From: Limonium bicolor
Taxonomy: Eukaryota; Streptophyta; Magnoliopsida; Caryophyllales; Plumbaginaceae
Direction: 5' to 3'
Assembly: GCA_023374045.1 (NCBI GenBank)
Contig: CM041780.1
Span: 173,977,339-174,041,338, forward strand
DNA length: 64,000 bases
This document shows positions 57,595-64,000 of the stretch, piece by piece (within the stretch, counting starts at the first letter, position 1; each line of letters begins with the position of its first letter). Under the pieces are notes generated by a model. The model saw only the letters and a program-made list of their open reading frames with translations. It was not told the DNA's origin and ran no database searches. Position numbers and translations under genes: made by a program.

Positions 57595-57895
57595 GTGCCG
57601 GATGTCATGCCGTGCGAATTATATCCGGCATATAATAACCACGTGCCCAACTGCTAACGGTCGAAACCGCCAAATCTGCACGAAAAGGTACCTGTGCCGG
57701 ACAGGATATGTCCGGCACCATACCCGGCATAGGTTGGTTTGGCAACGGTCATTAACTGCCATCGTCTGGTCAATCGAGGTGACTTTTCTCATTTATGCCG
57801 GATTGGATATACCCGGCCACGTACCCGGCATAGAGTGCTTTTCTGCTCCATGCTTGTGCCGTGCAGGTATGATCCGGCCGTACGTCCGGCATTGT
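57595..57895. repeat. Tandem hairpin array in LTR H
   Basis: About four units of 70-80 bp, each with TGCCGGA(T/C) and (T/G)CCGGCAT-type arms around a 10-20 base loop: 57597-57632, 57699-57732, 57795-57832 and 57856-57893. The open frames over it are repeat translations. Confidence 0.85.
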
Positions 57896-58329
57896 GGTCA
57901 GAAATGTCTCCTTGTATGGAAAAACATATAAAACATCAATCTGAACAAATAATAGACTTAATACATAATATAGCATAAATATTAATTATTCTAACCTTAA
58001 TTTGGATAATAATCTTATAATTAAGTATACTAAAACATGATAAGTCTGAGGCTTATCATCCAGAGACAAGTCCTTAAGCGGAAGTCGGATCTGATTCAGA
58101 TACCGACCCCCTTTCCTTAGCATGCATGACCGCAGTCAGTCCCGGGTTCCTCTCTCCCCCCTTAAGTTCCAGTTAGTGAAAATCTTACAAACCATGTGTT
58201 AGTTAAACCTTAACGGGTATTAACCAACTGTCACCAATATACAATTCCTCTCCTTAATTCAATAGGAACTAAACTTAGTCAATAGCTATCCTCAAGTCTC
58301 GTGGGTTAGTGTAAACACTAGTAGAAAAA

Positions 58330-58690
58330 TACCCTCCCGCAGCGGTTGTTTTGTACCTATGGCAGCGGTTGAAAACCGCTGCGATGGGTGCCACCGCAGT
58401 AGGTGAAACACCTACCGCAGCGGTTCTACAACCGCTGCGGTAGGTACTATAACGCAGCGGTTCTTTTACAACCGCTGCGCTAGAGTACCTATTGCAGCGG
58501 TTGTAGAACCGCTACGGTAGGTACCTACCGCAGCGGTTGTTAAAAGAACCGCTGCGTTAGACTTTTTTTCAAAAAAAAACAACCTATCGCAGCGGTTGTT
58601 GAAGGAACCGCTGCATTAGGGTCTCTTCAGAAAATATTGACAGGGCCTATCGCAGCGGTTCTTATAAGAACCGCTGCAATAGGTTGTTTT
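58330..58690. repeat. CACTA subterminal hairpin repeats
   Basis: At least 12 copies of CGCAGCGGTT or its complement AACCGCTGCG, arranged as facing pairs so that each pair can form a stem (for example 58360-58381, 58419-58439, 58453-58480, 58532-58555 and 58654-58680). CACTA elements carry such TNPA-binding repeats just inside their ends. Confidence 0.92.
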
Positions 58691-58699
58691 TTTTTTTCC

Positions 58700-58960
58700 A
58701 TTCCACCCTACAATTACCAAACACACCCAAAATCAATCAAACCTGTTAACATATAACAATTAACAATGCCACCACAGTGGGGCATAGATCAACCATTTCA
58801 CCATTTAAATGCCACCAAACCTATCGGGCAATAATCCACTTACATTTACAAATTTGAGCAAATTAATCAAACATCAACAAAATCTTTACAGAAACCACAA
58901 TTGTTTCATGAGAATTTCAAAAACATCCTACTCAATCCTACCAAACTAAAAGCAACCTAC
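58700..58960. other. CACTA 3' non-coding region
   Basis: Between the subterminal repeats and the last exon of the protease gene. Nothing specific seen. Confidence 0.6.
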
Positions 58961-58969
58961 ATTAACGCT

Positions 58970-61900
58970 CATGTATTCTGCCCATTCTTCGAGCACCTCG
59001 GTTATATGTCCTTCATTGTAACCTCTACCAAGTCTTCAAAAGCCTTGAAATTAACAAAAAAGAAATATGATTAGTTGCTAATAATACTTTGAGTTTAAGA
59101 ATCAATGTTAAAAATTATCTACAAAACCAAAATATTTCGAGAATGCTACTTACCTTGTCTAGAGACTTCTCTGGCAAGAGTCTCGGTCCCGCTATCAAGT
59201 CACTCATAAACCGATGACATAGTAGCCACATTCCGAACCTCCCGGCTGCTGTGGACACTGCACATTCATATACGTACATATTCAAAATCGATTTAACACA
59301 TAAATTATAATACTGTTCCTATTTCAAAACTAATGAACATATTACAAAATTTGAATAAGGACTACAAAAATACCTTGACTACATTCCACAGAATGTTCTT
59401 AATTCTCTCTCTCCGGAGTTGCGTTAGTATAGATACAAAGGCACTAGAATTCATACACACAGATAAAGTAAAAGTTATCAACCGGATGATTAAGAAATAA
59501 CTAAAAATTTATAATTAATCAAGTTAAGTAAATTCATCACCTCATCAACATGTTATATATAACTGGCCTCTTGGGACACCGAGATGCTGAGTCAAGCTGC
59601 AGGACTCTTGGGCTTTTTAGACATAGAACGAGCAAAGACCAGTGTCGGCTGTTCATAGATTACAATACAAGCAGAACTTAATTAATTCAATCAATTACAT
59701 AATACAAATATCATAATTTTTAAACTAACTTAACATTTGATAAAATTCTTACCCTTGATGAAGTGGCAGCATTATGTAAGATTTATCAGCAACTGCACAC
59801 GCATTATCACAGTCGACAAGTACTGGACCAAAGCTTGGGGGTCAGATCCCATATTAGCTTCAGAGCAGTAGTCAGGGCATAAGAACCCGAAACTACTATT
59901 CTCATGTACTTGGACCGCCTTGTCATCAACAAACCTGCACAATATAAAGAAACCAATATTATGATTTAATTTTCAAATATACAGAGTAAAATGTGTACAA
60001 GGTATGCTAATTACTCACATGCAAGCCGATTTGAGAATCGACGCACTCAACCAATCCTTCGTGAACAACTCCACAAAATCATAAGATAGATTTCAAAACT
60101 CTGAGCGCCTTCATAGTAAAAAAGATCCGGTCTTGGTTCCATTGTAACCGAATCTCTTGCGGCGGCGTCATCAAAGTGTGGAGTGCAATAGTTTAGCTTG
60201 GGGGGTAAGACATTCAGAACCGCCGGTTGTAGCAAATTCGATCTCATCACAACTCTAGTCGCGGATGCCATCGAAGGATTAGCTGGTGCAACAACTCTCT
60301 TTCCTTTTGCCTTATCAGAATTTGATTGAATGTGTTCCTAATATATTAATTTAATAAGTATATGTTTCTACTCTGGATAGGATGTTAAAGAATAAGTTTT
60401 TTCATGGGGTTACCTGCTGCTCCCCAAGCTTAATCAATCTAATGGGCCACTGTATGTCATGGATTCAGCTTGACGAAGGGTGGATATGTCTGCACTGGGC
60501 ACCGGTATCTGACAATCCGCGTAAGCAGGCGCGTAACCTCAACAAGCACCCGGACATGGTACTCTCGGAGCGCTGCATTCCTCACGGTGTCACCAGCAGA
60601 AGACTTGAAAAGTTTTCCCCACCCTACTTCACTTCGTCAACGCCAATCACTTGGAACAATGTGCAGTCAATCGGTTGCTATTTTCAAAATTAAAGATTTT
60701 AGATGCACATAAACAAGTGTATAATTTGTTTTTTTTTTGTATTTGTAGTTAACATGTTGTTCTAACCTTGAGAGATGAATATGGAAATGGGTTGACGGAG
60801 TGAACACTACTGGGAGGCACTGCTGCGGGCTCTGATGCTTGTGCCTGATCTGGCGGTCTAGAAACCTCCTGACTCATCCTCTCAGATCGCATCATCTCCA
60901 TAGCTTGAGCGATTGACTGCTGAAATTCATTTCGTAGTCGCTGCTCGAGCTCCGCATTCTGGCGTAAGTGCTCCTCATATGTAATGCTCCCTCCAGCACT
61001 GTGTCTGGACCCAGGATTACCGAAGGCTTGGCGTATACCGACATGACCACCAAAGCCTACTGCACGACCCGGATGATCCTTCTTCCCGAGAGCGCGGGAA
61101 AGTGGATCATCCTGCCTAACGGGCTGCCAAGTGCCCTGGGTGATTGGGAGCTTAACTCTTCCTGTTATGGAGTTTAATAAGTCAATAAGGATACTTCGGT
61201 TTATTTAACTGCTATTGTTACTCTATAAATATAATAAACATTTTTTAAACTAAAAATCACTTACCATTTGGTTGATGACTTCTCTCGTGGCGTCATCATA
61301 CTGAGCAGGTGCCGCCGGATTTGAAGGTTTCTTCCGTCGACTTAAGTCCCAAACCTTCATCCTTCGTTCGCTGACATTCGATTCAGCTGGCAACAACCCC
61401 TCTTTCTCCCACTACGGCACACGCTGAGCAATACTTGTACTCCCCATGTGATGGGGGTAACGATTTTTTTTTGCATTTTGTTGTTGTTTCTCACGTATAG
61501 CCTACATATATGTATGAAAAGACAAATTATTCAAATAATATATGAAAAAGACGAATTAACCAAATGAACTCTAAGGACACTTTAAACATTTATCATACAA
61601 AAGAACAACTACTAGTGTGAAACTCACCTTGAACTCAGGGGTCAAACGCTTCGCAACAAACTCATTCCACTGCTCTTCAGTAATACCATCATATTTTTGC
61701 CACGGTGGTCTCCGATCATCCACATCTTCACCTTCTGCCTCCTCTATCTCTGCGGGCTCCTCACAGTAAATGTACTGCCTCGTGAGCAGAGATCTGAAGT
61801 CTTTAAACTGTGTGGCAATCCCCTTCATCACATCATCCTTCATAGAAGGATCTATACTGAATCGGTCCTATATGCAAAAAAAATGGATTAGTGTAAAAGT

Positions 61901-62345
61901 AACTACATAAATCTTAAAACAAACTATTAACATAACAAATACCGAGACGTTCAAATATCTGCTCCTTCAACGCCTGAGGCACTTGCTTCCAATGGTGGTT
62001 TATATTGAAATATGTACTCACCAAATGCCTACTAGAGCAGTGAAATCATTTTTCCAAGTACCCATGGGCTGATTCAACTCATTGAACTCCAAAGGCTTCG
62101 TCGGGGGGCCTCTATTTGCTTTCAGCCCACGGGTTGCCCCTCGTTTTTTGGGTTTCTTGAGAGGCGGAGGAGCAACTTGTATCTCTTGTGCTTCCTGTGA
62201 AGGCCCAGCTGCTCAGTCTGCTGTGGGGTGTCTGCTGTCTTTGATTTCTTTTTACCACCTCGTTGTGGTTTTTGCCGGTCTACTCTGCTGTGGCTGAGTT
62301 TCCCCAGTCAGGAGCAGCTGTCCTATAGGATCATCAATCGGATCA
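58970..62345 (-). pseudogene. CACTA second gene: En/Spm transposase_24 region with C-terminal C48 (Ulp1-like) protease
   Basis: Multi-exon minus-strand gene. The N-part (about 62345-62030) is basic: KKPKKRGATRGLKANRGPP. Then comes VSTYFNINHHWKQVPQALKE (62010-61950). Exon 61866-61627 has FKDFRSLLTRQYI and PPWQKYDGITEEQWNEFVAK, the Ptta/En/Spm plant transposase signature. Exons at 61503-61265 (one in-frame stop) and 61000-60770 (AELEQRLRNEFQQSIAQAME, coiled coil) follow. Near 60450 lies IQWPIRLIKLGEQ. C-terminal exons 60340-60019, 59934-59753, about 59640-59535, 59446-59370, 59263-59152 and 59050-58970 carry KSYIMLPLHQG, joined to RHWSLLVLCLKSPRV with QLDS, then QQPGGSECGYYV: His, Asp, Gln and Cys of C48 peptidases. 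A one-base loss after GYYV shifts the frame. The last exon gives HITEVLEEWAEYMSV. The protease target is unknown. Confidence 0.8.
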
Positions 62346-62506
62346 TCATCCACTGAGGAAAAAAACACAAACATTAGATCAATATTCATGGAACGATGTA
62401 TAATTGCAAAAATAAACATAAATAATTAATTGATAACATTGTAACAACAATAATACGAATTATATAATGTAATTTCAACCAATGGTGTTACCTAGACATA
62501 GTAACA
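62346..62506. other. Spacer between the two CACTA genes
   Basis: AT-rich sequence; no motif seen. Confidence 0.5.
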
Positions 62507-64000
62507 TATATCATGATCTGTTTTCTACCCAAACCCCCTCATTATGGTCTGATCGAGCGTAGATGGTCTGAACATCATCATTTTGTAAATCATCAGTTGA
62601 ATCATGCAACCCTGTATGCAACGATACTGTTTCATCTATCATCTCATTATCATCATTGTCATTGTCTGCTCATTGGTTGAACCTAGTTACCTAGACCATA
62701 TTCAGTCACCGATGCTTCAATTTTTACCCCACTGTTCTGATGTAATGATTTAGCATCTTGGCTTGCAGTTTAGTATGTGCATCCATTAATGTCATACCCT
62801 TCAAACGATACAACATCTATTCCAGAACCAACAGCTAGACATCTGATTTCTTCACTGACATCCTCGGAGTTCAATGAAGCTTTCTCAAACACATATTCCT
62901 TAAACCATTGGATGAATACTCGATTTTGTTCTTTTTTAAGCCAGATACGGTTTTTGGTAGGGTTTTGTCGACTCAACTCAGCAATGTGAATATCGAAGTA
63001 GGGTTCAACAACCTCAAGGTGTTGTAGTACAAACAAATGTGCCTGATTAATAAGATCACGAGAGATACGAACAACCTTTTTGCCAATAACTCTTTTACCC
63101 TTAAATCTACCATGGTGACGTGGTTTGGGAATACCAATTGACTCTGCATCGTTCAAATAACTTGTCACGAATTCTGTGACTTCCTCAGTCACTGTTGCTT
63201 CGATGATACTGCCTTCCGGTCTATATCTGTTTTTCATTCTACCCTTCAGAATCCCCATATATCATTCGAAAGAATACATGTAACGTAAGTAGACCGGACC
63301 ACAAAATTTGATCTCTCGGACAATATGCACTACTAAATGCACCATTATGTCGAAGAAAGATGGTGGGAAATACATCTCAAGCTGGCATATTGTCACAACA
63401 ATTTCATGTTGCAGATCATCGAGGGTGTCTGAGTCAATTGCCTTACAGCAGACAGCGTTGAAGAAGAAACATAATCGAGTTAGAGCATTTCTGACATTTT
63501 CTGGTAATATCCCTCGTATTGCAACTGGAAGAAGATGCAACATTAACACATGATAATCATGAGATTTCATGCCTAACAGTTTCAAATCCTTCATAGAAAC
63601 TAGGTTCTTCCAGTTTGAAGAGTACCCAGATGGTACCTTCAATGTGTGCAAACACTTGCAAAAACTTAATTTTTCACTCTTAGAGAGGGTATAACACGCA
63701 GGAGGTAGATATGTTCGCTTCTCATCCTCTATTGGGTGTAGTTCTTTCCGTATGCGCAACTCTTGCATATCTCTCCTCACCTTCAATCCGTCTTTCGTCT
63801 TGCCGGGTATGTTGAGCAAAGTACCACACACTGCCTCACCGACGTTCTTCACAATGTGCATGATATCCAAACAATGTCGAACAGGTAGATGCCGCCAATA
63901 CGGTAGATCCCAAAAAATGGAACGTTTTTTTCAAATGTTCTTCGGCGGCTTGGATGTGTTTCCAAAGACATTTTCAATGTCTTTTACCTTTGCATACACT
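62507..64000 (-). pseudogene. CACTA tnp2 (TNPD-like) transposase, C-terminal part
   Basis: One reading frame from the window edge: VYAKVKDIENVFG, then stop TGA (63931-63933, in place of Trp), KKRSIFWDLPYWRHLPVRHC, LDIMHIVKNVGEAVCGTLLN, LLGMKSHDYHVLMLHLLPVA and DUF4218 (FFNAVCCKAIDSDTLDDLQH, LEMYFPPSFFDIMVHLVVHI). A second stop TGA (63262-63264) replaces Arg before MGILKGRMKNRYRPEG, and a third, TAA, follows DINGCTY at 62770-62772, after which TASQDAKSLHQNSGVKIEA continues. A frameshifted acidic tail ends YARSDHNEGVWVENRS. Tnp2 cuts the transposon ends. No DUF4216 was seen at the tail. Upstream exons lie beyond 64000. Confidence 0.92.

Larger units (their letters stand above)
56555..58058 (-). 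mobile_element. Solo LTR H (1504 bp), Tat-like
   Basis: On the minus strand it runs TGATAAGCCTCAG to TTTGTTAGCA and is flanked by perfect TCCAG duplications (56550-56554 and 58059-58063). A lone LTR with intact duplications results from recombination between two LTRs of a full element. Length and the TGATAAG start resemble element E LTRs. A minus-strand TATA box and hairpin arrays lie inside. Small open frames are not genes. Confidence 0.92.
55689..58315 (-). mobile_element. Minus-strand gypsy LTR G, split by solo LTR H and cut by CACTA
   Basis: Starts TGTAACACCCCG, then GCAGCGGAATAA, CCCACTCC and AAAGGGGGTCAGCAAGAATG with CTGGTA, the same landmarks in the same order as LTR C and LTR D. It is interrupted by solo LTR H (56555-58058) and resumes at 58064 with GACAAGTCCTTAAGCGGAAG and AGCATGCATGACCGCAGTC (compare GCATGCATGGCCAGATCC in LTR C). 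The rest lies beyond the CACTA insertion at 58316. Confidence 0.8.
58316..64000 (-). mobile_element. CACTA (En/Spm) transposon, one arm
   Basis: The terminus CACTAGTAGAAAAATACC at 58316 is the class-defining inverted repeat end; TAA (58313-58315) would be one 3-bp target duplication. Subterminal repeats follow to 58690. Two minus-strand genes typical of the superfamily lie inside: a transposase_24 / C48-protease gene (58970-62345) and tnp2 (62507-64000 and beyond). The other end is outside the window. Both genes are disrupted, so this copy is unlikely to be autonomous. Confidence 0.95.

Noticed and set aside
62777..63553. Plus-strand ORFs opposite the CACTA transposase
   Set aside because: Shadows of the conserved minus-strand tnp2 frame.

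Overview
The window is repeat-dense nuclear DNA from a flowering plant, most likely a dicot. I see no convincing single-copy host gene, tRNA, rRNA or CRISPR array. Almost every base that can be assigned belongs to a transposable element: Ty3/gypsy chromovirus (Tekay-like) elements with 4-5 kb LTRs, a Ty1/copia element, Tat/Athila-like non-autonomous LTR elements, a Mutator-like (MULE) element, a hAT MITE and an En/Spm (CACTA) transposon. These families, the AT-rich LTRs and the tRNA-Met and GGCGC-type primer sites are plant-typical. The species cannot be named from sequence alone.

Layout, left to right. 1-2596 is the end of a gypsy LTR (LTR A) that cuts off a minus-strand Ty1/copia element (2597-5636). 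5637-9802 holds two diverged copies of a small TATA-plus-ORF unit, a ~65-bp minisatellite and a ~197-bp tandem array interrupted by a hAT MITE with an 8-bp target duplication. 9803-13300 holds a minus-strand gypsy LTR (with a 500-N gap) and a Tat-like LTR fragment. 13301-17570 is a probable plus-strand LTR. 17571-45108 is a large plus-strand gypsy element (element B, LTR 4320 bp) whose degenerate interior is split by a complete minus-strand chromovirus (element C, 26177-42155, exact TSD CTGAT).

45109-54420 contains the 3' end of a third gypsy element (F). A complete 5.5-kb non-autonomous Tat/Athila-like element (E, 46995-52540, TSD GCTAC) sits in its chromodomain, and a 1354-bp MULE (52669-54022, TSD TTTATTATT) carrying a GRF-type zinc-finger gene sits in its LTR. 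54421-55474 is a 527-bp unit duplicated head to tail with no difference that I saw. 55689-58315 is a minus-strand gypsy LTR containing a solo LTR (H, 56555-58058, TSD TCCAG). 58316 to the window end is one arm of a CACTA transposon, with subterminal hairpin repeats, a multi-exon transposase/C48 (Ulp1-like) protease gene and a tnp2 transposase, both on the minus strand.

Coding capacity: only the GRF protein (53137-53565), the element C integrase (31561-32757) and the element E acidic ORF (48766-49581) are long intact frames. All other retroelement and transposase frames are broken. The two element C LTRs differ mostly by one-base gaps rather than substitutions, so some breaks in that element may be assembly error rather than biology. 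The most interesting structural theme is that three unrelated LTR families (A, B and H) each carry a short tandem array of GC-rich hairpins of similar size but different sequence.
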